Shown here: positions 8,382 through 16,171 of the stretch, piece after piece | How the letters are laid out: the number at the start of each line of letters is the position of its first letter | Position numbering within the stretch: position 1 is the stretch's first letter | Source: a candidate division TA06 bacterium | Lineage (GTDB): Bacteria > Hydrothermota > DG-26 > E44-bin18 | Direction of reading: 5' to 3' | Assembly: GCA_004376575.1 (NCBI GenBank) | Contig: SOJN01000012.1 | Coordinates: 1-47,832 of the forward strand | DNA length: 47,832 nucleotides | Notes under the pieces: generated by a model | Database searches by the model: none | What the model saw: the letters and a program-made list of their open reading frames with translations, nothing else | What the model was told of the DNA's origin: nothing | Translations under genes and position numbers: made by a program

Positions 8382-10652
8382 TTACACGTAACTTATCTTA
8401 CCCTTCTTCTTTGGTGCTTTCTTCTCGGGCCGCTTCTTCTTCCGCTTCGGTTTCGGCGGAGCGGGAGCCTCAGCTTCTGCGGCAGCAGCCTCTACCTCCA
8501 CCGCAGGAGCCGGTTCGGCCTTTTCAGGCTGGACGCTCGCTACCCTTGCCTCAATATCCTCAAAATTCGGATCAAATCCCTTAACCTTCAAATATGCAGT
8601 AAGGGCATCCTTCTTCGCTCCCAACGCCTCATATGCCCTACCGATGTTATAGAAAAGACCGATCTGCTCCTCTGGGACCGACACCTTTGAGGAAAGCCCT
8701 GCCTTAAGATGGCCTACGGCTCCCTTGTAGTCTTTCTTCTCCAGGAAAACCCTTCCCAGCATTTCAAACGCCTTTGCGGCCATATCAGGGCTCTTTGATG
8801 TCTTTGTAAACTCCTCTACAGCTTCGTCAAGAAGACCCATCTCCTTGTATGTTATCCCAAGGTCATAATGGCTGGAGTAATCTCCAGCAGGTATGTTCTC
8901 CTCCACGCCACTCTTGAACTCCTGTAGAAGCTCCGCCATGGTGAGGAGTCCCGCTCTCTTTTTTGGCTCCTCCCCGACCTTGAACCTGGCCGGCCGTTCG
9001 GAGCTCACCTCTTTTATTATGTCATCAAAGTTCACATTACCGCCAGTCTGAACAGGTTCAGCCTCTACACGTAGTCTACCCTTCGTCCGCCCAGCGGCCG
9101 GAGCAGGCTTGGGTTTGGCCTCGGGCTTGGCCTCGACAGGCTCCTTGGCAGCAGGCTCTGCCACTTGCTCAACCGCGCCGGAAAGTTTGGCCTGTGCCAC
9201 ATCGTTCTGGGGGTCAAGCTTGAGCACCTTCTTGAAGATTGAAATCGCCTCTTTGGCTGCCCCCCTTGTCTCCAGGCAGTTGCCAAGACCAATATAGGCT
9301 TTTACCAGTTCTCCTGTATCGCCTTTCTTCTGCGCTGACTGCGCGATCCTCTGGCGGGGTCTCAGTTCCAGAGGTCTCATTTCAGCTATCCTTTCATAGA
9401 TCTCAGATGCCTCATCATACGATTTGTCTCCAAAATAGGAGTCAGCGGCATTGTAAAAGTATTCCAAAGCTTCTTCTTCGTTCCCTACGGAGAGGCACAA
9501 GTCAGCCAGCTCCACATAGCTAGCATAGTCTGTCGGAGAGCTCTTGAACATCGGTTCATATTTATCTTTCTTCAACCCTAGCACCGCTTCTGCTTCCTCC
9601 ACAGTCAGATCAGCAATATCTGTCTCTGCTTTTTCCAGTTCTAGTAATTCGGCCTCCGGTTTCTCTGCCTCAGCAGTGACCGCATCCGACGGCTCTGTCT
9701 CAACAGCAACCGGACCCGTCTTCTCTACCTCCAGCGCTACTGCTTCCGATGCCTCTGGCTCACCGGTGACAAGCTCTGGACCCATACTCGCTGGAGCCTC
9801 AGTCCTTTCTATCTCAAGGTCACTGGTGGTCTGTTCGAACGTTATCTCAGAACTCGGCGCAGCCTCCTCGGGAGCAGTTGCTGCGATTGGCTCCTCCACA
9901 GCTGGAGCCTCGACCTCTGTAGGCGCAGGTTGAGGCGGTGGCTCTGCTCCCGGCTCCCTTAATCCGGGAGGCAACTCCTGAACACCTGAAAAGGTAGTAC
10001 GAGTCTGCTTTCCTTCTTCCGTTATCGGCCCAGCCTTCACCACCTTCTCAGGCTCTATGGAACCACCCAGTGCCTTTATCCTCGCCTCAACACCTTCCGC
10101 ATCTTCAGTCTTGTCCTGCTCTCTGAAGAGCTTGGCCACTTCCCTCAGCTCTGATACGGCATCGCCACTTCTGTTTCGGGCAAGATACATATCGACAAGA
10201 AACAGTCTGACGTCTAGCTTCTTGGGCATGATCTCTTTTATCTTCTGGTAGGTGCGGAAGACCCTTTCCATCTCACCCTTTGCCTTCATACGGTCGCTAA
10301 ACTCGTTGTACTTGGCTACTGCCTCGCCCAAAAGCCCTTGCTTTGAATAGAGGTCGCCCATCTCCTCATATACAGTTGCCCGATCTGAGTCTGCCCTCAG
10401 TACCTTCTTGCAGACTGCAACTGCATTTGTAAAGAATGCCTCTTCTGTGTAAATCTCTATGGCCCTCTCGAATTCCATGATGGCCTGTTCCCTGTCACCC
10501 ATCTTGAGGTATATGTCTCCCATGAGGTTGTGCACGCTTGCATCGCTGTCGTTCTCTGCGAGAAGCTTGTTGTACTCCTGCAGCGCGAGCTCGTACTCTC
10601 CCCTCGCTGAGTGCTCAGCTGCTAACTGTTTTACTGCAGCCTGACTTGCCAA
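8382..10652 (-). CDS. TPR-repeat protein with acidic and lysine-rich low-complexity segments
   Basis: A 756-residue protein without signal peptide. The N-terminal ~190 residues are tandem tetratricopeptide repeats (for example ARGEYELALQEYNKLL and GDREQAIMEFERAIEIY). A Pro/Ala/Glu-rich disordered stretch follows to about 345, then more TPRs (about 350-480), a second Ala/Pro/Lys linker, further TPRs (about 570-700), and a C-terminal tail rich in KK and PK. This is a protein-protein scaffold; its partner may be the ExeA-like ATPase made from the next gene (inference from adjacency). The start is TTG at 10652, preceded by GAGGAGG nine bases upstream. I cannot assign a pathway. Confidence 0.85.
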   Translation of the reverse strand: MASQAAVKQLAAEHSARGEYELALQEYNKLLAENDSDASVHNLMGDIYLKMGDREQAIMEFERAIEIYTEEAFFTNAVAVCKKVLRADSDRATVYEEMGDLYSKQGLLGEAVAKYNEFSDRMKAKGEMERVFRTYQKIKEIMPKKLDVRLFLVDMYLARNRSGDAVSELREVAKLFREQDKTEDAEGVEARIKALGGSIEPEKVVKAGPITEEGKQTRTTFSGVQELPPGLREPGAEPPPQPAPTEVEAPAVEEPIAATAPEEAAPSSEITFEQTTSDLEIERTEAPASMGPELVTGEPEASEAVALEVEKTGPVAVETEPSDAVTAEAEKPEAELLELEKAETDIADLTVEEAEAVLGLKKDKYEPMFKSSPTDYASYVELADLCLSVGNEEEALEYFYNAADSYFGDKSYDEASEIYERIAEMRPLELRPRQRIAQSAQKKGDTGELVKAYIGLGNCLETRGAAKEAISIFKKVLKLDPQNDVAQAKLSGAVEQVAEPAAKEPVEAKPEAKPKPAPAAGRTKGRLRVEAEPVQTGGNVNFDDIIKEVSSERPARFKVGEEPKKRAGLLTMAELLQEFKSGVEENIPAGDYSSHYDLGITYKEMGLLDEAVEEFTKTSKSPDMAAKAFEMLGRVFLEKKDYKGAVGHLKAGLSSKVSVPEEQIGLFYNIGRAYEALGAKKDALTAYLKVKGFDPNFEDIEARVASVQPEKAEPAPAVEVEAAAAEAEAPAPPKPKRKKKRPEKKAPKKKGKISYV

Positions 10653-10675
10653 GAGACAAAACCTCCTCTATTCTT

Positions 10676-11299
10676 TTACATCTTCGATCTAACCAAATCC
10701 AGAATCGCCTTCGAATTCGATTCTACGAGTTCGCAGATACTATCCGCCTCAGCCTTAGCCCTGTTTCTGAAAGCCTCATCCTCAATGCCGGGAAGGTTTA
10801 TGAGCACATTCAGCATGGCGCCATTTACAGCAGTCTCAAGCTGAAGTGCCGCGACCCCGGCATCAGAAATGGAATTTTTGTTACCTTTGAGAGCAACCTT
10901 GGAACATATATCCGTACCCTCCAGACATCTCCTCATTACCTTCAGAGGAGTCTCAGTGGCAAGTTTTGTTGCAGTCTCAATCTTTTCCTTGCGCACCTGC
11001 TTCTCCTCCTCTGTCTCCTTGGGCATCTTGAATGCCTCCATAACCGAATCGAAAGATCTTGCATCCTCTTCAATGAGGGTCTCCATTTCCTTGCGGAGAT
11101 TCTCTGCACTGGAAAGCACCTCTTTCATCTCTTCTTCAACATCAGCGTACTTCTTCCTTCCAATGGTCAGGTTAGCTGCCATGGCCACCAGAGATGCTCC
11201 AATTGACCCCGAGAGGGCAGACACCGACCCTCCACCCGGTGTTGGAGCCTTTGATGCAAGCACATCCAGAAAATCACTCAGTGTTTGCCCGCTAAACAT
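10676..11299 (-). CDS. fchA: Formiminotetrahydrofolate cyclodeaminase family protein
   Basis: A 207-residue helical protein of the cyclodeaminase/cyclohydrolase family (the C-terminal half of vertebrate FTCD). It converts 5-formimino-THF to 5,10-methenyl-THF and ammonia. The family signature APTPGGGSVSALSG is at the N terminus, followed by the long helices with DVEEEMKEVL and the conserved DAGVAALQLETAVNGAMLNV segment. It sits 51 bases after the glutamate formiminotransferase gene, giving the pair of activities needed after imidazolonepropionase. The ATG at 11299 is preceded by GGGAGGA at close spacing; a GTG at 11302 is an alternative. Methenyl-THF cyclohydrolase activity is also possible in this family. 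Confidence 0.92.
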   Translation of the reverse strand: MFSGQTLSDFLDVLASKAPTPGGGSVSALSGSIGASLVAMAANLTIGRKKYADVEEEMKEVLSSAENLRKEMETLIEEDARSFDSVMEAFKMPKETEEEKQVRKEKIETATKLATETPLKVMRRCLEGTDICSKVALKGNKNSISDAGVAALQLETAVNGAMLNVLINLPGIEDEAFRNRAKAEADSICELVESNSKAILDLVRSKM

Positions 11300-11350
11300 C
11301 ACTCCTCCCTTCTCCAGAGCCTGAAGGGCTCTTCATGTCTATCCGCTTTT

Positions 11351-12385
11351 TCAGATCCGGTATTCAATTATCTTCTCCTGCGGTTTGAATGGAGCAAGCT
11401 GAGACAGGCCCAGCCCCTCAATGGCGGCCTGCACAAGCTTCTCCTCCGACGCCTCTGTGCTTTCCCCAGCCTTGCCCAGAAAGTACTTACCAGCCAGGAT
11501 CATCGGGGTCAAAGGAGTCATACCAACAATCTCGCTGCCAGTAGCTTTGACGTTGAGGCTCTCCGCCTCCTTTGAAACCTCCTCAAATGCGACATGTGGA
11601 GGCGTGATTTCATAGTTAACCAGGTTGATTGAGACCTGAGTTATGCCGTGCTCTTCGAGTGGAACTCCCATGGCCTTGACTGCTTTCAGAGACCCGGGTA
11701 TCCGCTTAGTCTTCCCTTTTTCGTCCTTAACAACCTTTCCCTGTTCATCTCTGACTGGTCCACCACTCTGCCTTATTCTCATCGCTATCTGATTTGCTAT
11801 CCCTACGTCGTCTGTCGCCAGGTTCACGTTGTATGCGATCAGGAAAACTCGAGCCCCTGTAGCCGTGGCCCCAGTAGTCGCATTGAATGAGGCAGGTCCG
11901 AAGTCAGGCTTCCAGGCAGGGTCCTTCAGCTTTTCGGCAAGTGCCTCGTATTCTCCCTTTCTGACAGCAGCAAGGTTCTTCCTCTCAGGTCTGGATGCGG
12001 CATATTCGTAGAGGTACACGGGTATGCGCAGTTTCTCGCCTACCTCCATGCCGTATTTTTTCGCAATCTCAACACAGTCATCCATTGAAACGCCCCTCAC
12101 CGGGATAAACGGCACAACGTCGGTCGCACCCATCCTTGGATGCTCACCCTTGTGCGCAGTCATATCTATGAGATTGGCAGCCTTCGCTGTTGCCGCGAAC
12201 GCTGCCTCCCATACTGAGGTGGTGTCGCCGACAAACGTCACTACCACCCGGTTGTAGTCACCGTTTGGGTCGACATCCAGAAGCTTCGCACCTTCTGTCT
12301 TCTCAATCTCATCTGTAATCGCTTTGATCACGGCCATATCTCTGCCTTCACTGAAATTCGGTACGCATTCGACTATCTTGTCCAT
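11351..12385 (-). CDS. ftcD: Glutamate formimidoyltransferase
   Basis: This enzyme transfers the formimino group of N-formimino-L-glutamate to tetrahydrofolate, releasing glutamate, the final carbon product of histidine breakdown. The 344-residue protein begins MDKIVECVPNFSEGRD, the diagnostic opening of the family (His/Asn region of the formiminotransferase N-subdomain). It also has HKGEHPRMGATDVVPF, which contains the conserved folate/formimino-glutamate site, and the C-subdomain GxGA-type segment ATGARVFLIAYNVNL. The length matches free-standing bacterial enzymes, without a fused cyclodeaminase, which is the next gene instead. The ATG at 12385 has GGAGGTGA directly upstream. It starts 15 bases after the PIN gene stop. 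Confidence 0.96.
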   Translation of the reverse strand: MDKIVECVPNFSEGRDMAVIKAITDEIEKTEGAKLLDVDPNGDYNRVVVTFVGDTTSVWEAAFAATAKAANLIDMTAHKGEHPRMGATDVVPFIPVRGVSMDDCVEIAKKYGMEVGEKLRIPVYLYEYAASRPERKNLAAVRKGEYEALAEKLKDPAWKPDFGPASFNATTGATATGARVFLIAYNVNLATDDVGIANQIAMRIRQSGGPVRDEQGKVVKDEKGKTKRIPGSLKAVKAMGVPLEEHGITQVSINLVNYEITPPHVAFEEVSKEAESLNVKATGSEIVGMTPLTPMILAGKYFLGKAGESTEASEEKLVQAAIEGLGLSQLAPFKPQEKIIEYRI

Positions 12386-12400
12386 CTCACCTCCAGCTTT

Positions 12401-12817
12401 TTAGTGCCTGTATCCAACAGAGTGTGCCTTTACGAAGTTCTCCGGAAGAGCGATTGTGATACGTCTGTAGGACTCAAGTCCAAGAAGATGCTCATCCTTC
12501 GTAATGAGAAAATCGGCCCCTCCTGCCACCGCACAGTCGAGGAACATGTCGTCGGTGGGATCCTCCCTGATAACGTCTACCCTCTTTGCTGACCCCACAG
12601 TTGAGACCCATGGACTCTCTGAAAAGAGACTGACAAACTCTTCCTTCTCCCTTGCCGTTGCCCCCATTTTGGACGCAATTGCCGCATACTCGCGCAAGAG
12701 GGGTTGAGAAACGCAGAGAATGATCTCTCCAGACTTCCACAGTCCAATGATAGCTCTGGCCGGTCCATCCCAGAAACTCTCAGCGAGAGTGCCCGTGTCA
12801 AGGACGAGCTTTACCAC
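12401..12817 (-). CDS. PIN-domain protein, putative toxin RNase
   Basis: A 138-residue PIN-domain protein of the 'putative toxin-antitoxin component' family. The acidic metal-binding residues expected of PIN nucleases are present: Asp7 (LVLDTGT), Glu43 (LLREYAAI), the DPTDDMFLDCA segment (Asp90, Asp94) and Asp108 (TKDEHLL). Active members cut RNA. The start is GTG at 12817, overlapping the stop of the HTH gene by seven bases. This coupling is typical of toxin-antitoxin pairs. It lies between hutI and ftcD but has no obvious role in histidine breakdown. Toxicity is inferred, not shown. Confidence 0.85.
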   Translation of the reverse strand: MVKLVLDTGTLAESFWDGPARAIIGLWKSGEIILCVSQPLLREYAAIASKMGATAREKEEFVSLFSESPWVSTVGSAKRVDVIREDPTDDMFLDCAVAGGADFLITKDEHLLGLESYRRITIALPENFVKAHSVGYRH

Positions 12818-13119
12818 GTGCTACCCCCCTCAGACCTTATCTCAGAAAGAAGGTCAGGGACCGACTCCCTGGTCAGTCCTGACCTTTCTGCCTTGGATCT
12901 TATCTTTTCCCAGATGCGGTCTACCCTTACCGAGAGTTCTCCCGTGTTGTTTTTCTGGCCAACTATCCACCTGTCTATGTCGTCCCTGTCAAACCGCCAC
13001 CTGTTCCCCACCTTGAAGCCGGGCAATTCACCTGTCTGGGCCTTTCTGCTCACAGTCTGAGGGTCAAGGCTCAGGTATTCGGCAACATCCCCTACAGTCA
13101 TAATACGTCCAGGCAGCAT
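12811..13119 (-). CDS. Excisionase/MerR-like helix-turn-helix protein, putative antitoxin
   Basis: A 102-residue DNA-binding protein. Residues about 6-52 match the HTH_17/excisionase type: MTVGDVAEYLSL, QTVSRKAQTGELPGFKVGNRWRF, then DIDRWI. The C-terminal half (SVRVDRIWEKIRSK, TRESVPDLLSEIR) is short and helical, as in antitoxins that wrap their toxin. The ATG at 13119 is preceded by AAAGGAGG and lies downstream of a promoter with a perfect palindrome, so a longer frame opening with TTG at 13170 would start near the -10 box and is rejected. It overlaps the PIN gene, its likely partner. Autorepression at the palindrome is an inference. Confidence 0.8.
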   Translation of the reverse strand: MLPGRIMTVGDVAEYLSLDPQTVSRKAQTGELPGFKVGNRWRFDRDDIDRWIVGQKNNTGELSVRVDRIWEKIRSKAERSGLTRESVPDLLSEIRSEGGSTW

Positions 13120-13160
13120 CTCCTCCTTTAAGGAATGAAGAGATTCCAAGTGTCTAACAA

Positions 13161-13189
13161 AAAATAACAAATCCAGGAGGATTTGTCAA
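13161..13189 (-). promoter_or_regulatory. Promoter with palindromic operator for the HTH/PIN pair
   Basis: On the minus strand TTGACA (13184-13189) is followed after exactly 17 bases by TATTTT (13161-13166). The spacer and the box edges are filled by a perfect inverted repeat, ACAAATCC-AGGA-GGATTTGT, at 13167-13186 (8-base arms). Upstream, 13195-13234 is A-rich on the transcribed-sense strand with two ATACAA copies, like an UP element. The HTH start codon is 42 bases below the -10 box. A repressor bound to the palindrome would block polymerase, the usual toxin-antitoxin logic. Confidence 0.75.
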
Positions 13190-13229
13190 GCGTTTTCTTG
13201 TATTTTTTTGTGTTTTGTTGTATTTTCTT

Positions 13230-14510
13230 CTACACGACCAATTTCCCGTTCTTCACCACCATCGCCACTGGATTGCTTCCAAACCAATACGGCACTTGAA
13301 GATAGCTCTCCAACCGCAATATCAGCACGTCAGCTTTCTTCCCCGGCTCAAGACTGCCCACTTCTTCTCCAAGACCAACAGCCCAGGCCCCGTTCACAGT
13401 TGACGCAGTTATCGCCTCGGCCGGAGTGAACCCGTAGAGAAGGCACGCCAGGCCAACCACTAAGGGCATATGGCTTATTGGTGAACTCCCGGGATTGAAG
13501 TCGGATGCGATTGCAACCGTAACCCCTGTGTCCACCATCTTTCTTGCTGGAGCCGCTGCCTTTCTCAGGAAAAACGAAGTACCAGGGAGAAGGACTGCCA
13601 CAGTTCCGGCCTCCTTCATCGCATTCATCCCCTCCCGGGACGCAAACACAAGATGGTCTGCGCTGACAGCACCCAGGTCCGCGGCAAGCTCAGCACCACC
13701 CGAAGGCTTCAGCTCGTCTCCGTGCAGTTTGAGAAGAAGACCATTCTTTGAAGCTGCCTCGAGTATCCTGCGGGACTCTTCAACAGTGAAAAAACCTTGC
13801 TCGCAAAAGACATCACAGAACCTGGCGAGCTTCTTTCTCGCCACGTCCGGGATAGCCTCTATCACCTGAACAACATAGGATTCCCTGTCATCTGAGAACT
13901 CCTCCGGCAAGTCGTGCGCACCTAGATATGTCGGAATCAGGTCAACTGGATGCCTGGCGTTGAGATCCCTGATTGCCTCCAGCATCTTCGTCTCAGTTTC
14001 ATTATTCAAGCCGTAGCCCGATTTGACTTCTGCAGTGGTGGTACCCCATCTAAGCATCTCATCCAGTCTCGGCTCAGCGAGATCTATCAGTTCATCTTTC
14101 GATGCCTGGCGAGTCTTCTTCACAGTTGATTTGATCCCGCCCCCCTTCTGTGCAATCTCCATGTAACTCGTCCCCTTCAGCCTCAGTTCGAACTCCTCCT
14201 CCCGGGAGCCTGCAAACACAAGGTGTGTATGCGAATCGACAAAACCGGGCATAACCACCCTTCCGCTCGCGTCTATCTCCCTTTCAGACTCAAACCGGCA
14301 CTCCTCTGTTTTCCCCGCGAAGACTATCCTCCCATCCTTTACGGCTACGGCACCGCCCTCAACTATTCCCAAATGAGACATGGCTTCGCCAGTCCTGGGT
14401 CCTTCTGGACCAGCGAGAGTGAGTAGCTGTCTTGCGTTCCTGATAAGGAGATCTGCCTTGCCTGAGTCTTTCACATCGCCTCGAGTCTTGTCTTGACTAC
14501 CATTCACCAC
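13230..14510 (-). CDS. hutI: Imidazolonepropionase
   Basis: This amidohydrolase opens the ring of 4-imidazolone-5-propanoate to N-formimino-L-glutamate, the third step of histidine degradation. The 426 residues fit the family. The metal site is seen as [10 protein letters not shown] (HxH, about residue 92), with further ligands in KLHGDEL and [19 protein letters not shown] carries a conserved catalytic-site histidine. The N-terminal and C-terminal beta-sandwich pieces ([22 protein letters not shown]) are present. The start is GTG at 14510 or 14507, overlapping the end of hutU by 14 bases. About 60 bases of A/T-rich DNA separate its end from the HTH/PIN promoter. Confidence 0.97.
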   Translation of the reverse strand: MVNGSQDKTRGDVKDSGKADLLIRNARQLLTLAGPEGPRTGEAMSHLGIVEGGAVAVKDGRIVFAGKTEECRFESEREIDASGRVVMPGFVDSHTHLVFAGSREEEFELRLKGTSYMEIAQKGGGIKSTVKKTRQASKDELIDLAEPRLDEMLRWGTTTAEVKSGYGLNNETETKMLEAIRDLNARHPVDLIPTYLGAHDLPEEFSDDRESYVVQVIEAIPDVARKKLARFCDVFCEQGFFTVEESRRILEAASKNGLLLKLHGDELKPSGGAELAADLGAVSADHLVFASREGMNAMKEAGTVAVLLPGTSFFLRKAAAPARKMVDTGVTVAIASDFNPGSSPISHMPLVVGLACLLYGFTPAEAITASTVNGAWAVGLGEEVGSLEPGKKADVLILRLESYLQVPYWFGSNPVAMVVKNGKLVV

Positions 14511-16170
14511 TGTCGCCCTTCCAACTCATCGGTATTTTTACCCCTTTCTCCTTAGCGGTTTTTCTGGCGAGGTCGTAACCCGCGTCGGCATGCCTCGCAA
14601 CACCTATGCCTGGATCGTTCGTCAGGACCCTTTCAAGCCGTACTGCCATCTCATCGGTGCCGTCAGCCACGATCACCTGGCCTGCATGAATCGAGTAACC
14701 TATTCCCACCCCTCCTCCATGGTGGACTGAAACCCAGGACGCTCCTGAGACCGCATTCAAAAGGCCATTCAGAATGGGCCAGTCTGCAATCGCATCTGAC
14801 CCGTCCTTCATCCCTTCGGTTTCACGATGGGGCGATGCCACAGAGCCGGAGTCTAGATGGTCTCTCCCGATCACAATTGGCGCCTTCAACTCTCCCCTGG
14901 CCACCATGTCATTTATCAACTTCCCGAACCTGTCTCTCTCTCCATATCCAAGCCAGCAGATCCTTGCAGGAAGACCCTGGAAAGGGACCTTTTCCCTGGC
15001 CAGCCTTATCCATCTTGAGAGGCCTTCATCTTCAGGAAATAGCTTCAGAACCGCCTCATCGGTCTTATAGATGTCCTCTTCGTCACCCGACAGGGCAGCC
15101 CATCTGAAAGGCCCCTTACCTCTGCAGAACATGGGCCTTATGAATTCAGGAACAAAGCCAGGCATGTCGAATGCGTTCTTCACGCCAGCCTTCTTTGCCT
15201 GACCCCTTATGTTATTCCCGTAGTCGAATGCGACCGCACCCCTCCTTTTCATCTCAAGCATTGCATCCATCTGCTTGGCCATCCATTCGTATGAACGTCT
15301 TATGTACTCCTTTGGGGCTTTCCTTCTCAGCTCGAGTGCTTCCTCAAAAGGGATTCCGCCTGGTACGTACCCGTTCAGTTCATCGTGCGCTGAAGTCTGG
15401 TCCGTCAAGACATCCGGGTTTACCCCCCGCCTCACCAGTTCAGGGTGAGTCTCGGATGCATTGCCCACCAGTCCCACAGAAAGCGGTTGCTCTTTTTTCA
15501 CCGCATCCTCAACCATTTTCAATGCCTCATCCAGGTTCTCCACCATCACGTCGCAGAAACCCTGTTCTATTCTCCTTTGTATTCTCCTCTTGTCCACTTC
15601 GACATCGAGTACGACCCCTTCGTTCATGGTAACGGCGAGGGGTTGGGCTCCGCTCATCCCACCCATTCCAGCAGTGAGAAGCCACTTGCCTTTCAATGAG
15701 CCCCCAAAGTGCTGCCTTGCGCATTCTCCAAGAGTCTCGTAGGTTCCCTGAAGAATCCCCTGCGTGCCAATGTATATCCAGGATCCGGCGGTCATCTGAC
15801 CGTACATTATCAGCCCCTTTGCTTCCATCTCCCTGAAGTAGTCACCAGTGGCCCAGGCCGGCACAATCATGGAGTTGGCGATCAGAACCCTGGGTGCAAA
15901 GTTGTGGGTCTTGAATGTCCCGACGGGCTTCCCTGACTGGACGAGCAGAGTCTCGTCATTCTCCAGCTCCTTGAGAGACTGGACTATGGCCCGATAACAT
16001 TCCCAGTTTCTGGCCGCCTTGCCCGTCCCGCCGTATACGATCAGATCCTCAGGTTTCTCCGCAACCTGTGGGTCAAGATTGTTCATGAGCATTCTCATCG
16101 CAGCTTCCTGGTGCCATCCTTTGCAGGAGATTGTGTTCCCTGTGGGCGCTTTTACTGGCTCGTACTTCAT
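14497..16170 (-). CDS. hutU: Urocanate hydratase
   Basis: This NAD-dependent enzyme hydrates urocanate to 4-imidazolone-5-propanoate. The 557 residues match the family length. Visible signatures are [15 protein letters not shown] near the N terminus, the NAD-binding [12 protein letters not shown] stretch, the conserved [13 protein letters not shown] and [13 protein letters not shown] segments, and [15 protein letters not shown] near the C terminus. The ATG at 16170 is chosen because GAGGAGG lies nine bases upstream; it follows the helicase stop codon by one base. A longer frame opening at 16200 would lie inside the helicase gene and add ten basic residues atypical of the family. The gene for histidine ammonia-lyase (hutH), which supplies urocanate, is not in the window. 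Confidence 0.97.
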   Translation of the reverse strand: MKYEPVKAPTGNTISCKGWHQEAAMRMLMNNLDPQVAEKPEDLIVYGGTGKAARNWECYRAIVQSLKELENDETLLVQSGKPVGTFKTHNFAPRVLIANSMIVPAWATGDYFREMEAKGLIMYGQMTAGSWIYIGTQGILQGTYETLGECARQHFGGSLKGKWLLTAGMGGMSGAQPLAVTMNEGVVLDVEVDKRRIQRRIEQGFCDVMVENLDEALKMVEDAVKKEQPLSVGLVGNASETHPELVRRGVNPDVLTDQTSAHDELNGYVPGGIPFEEALELRRKAPKEYIRRSYEWMAKQMDAMLEMKRRGAVAFDYGNNIRGQAKKAGVKNAFDMPGFVPEFIRPMFCRGKGPFRWAALSGDEEDIYKTDEAVLKLFPEDEGLSRWIRLAREKVPFQGLPARICWLGYGERDRFGKLINDMVARGELKAPIVIGRDHLDSGSVASPHRETEGMKDGSDAIADWPILNGLLNAVSGASWVSVHHGGGVGIGYSIHAGQVIVADGTDEMAVRLERVLTNDPGIGVARHADAGYDLARKTAKEKGVKIPMSWKGDSGEW

Positions 16171-16171
16171 T

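Noticed and set aside
13120-13170. Longer HTH protein starting with TTG at 13170
   Set aside because: That start would lie at the -10 box of the promoter, and the extra residues have no family match; the ATG at 13119 has a Shine-Dalgarno sequence.
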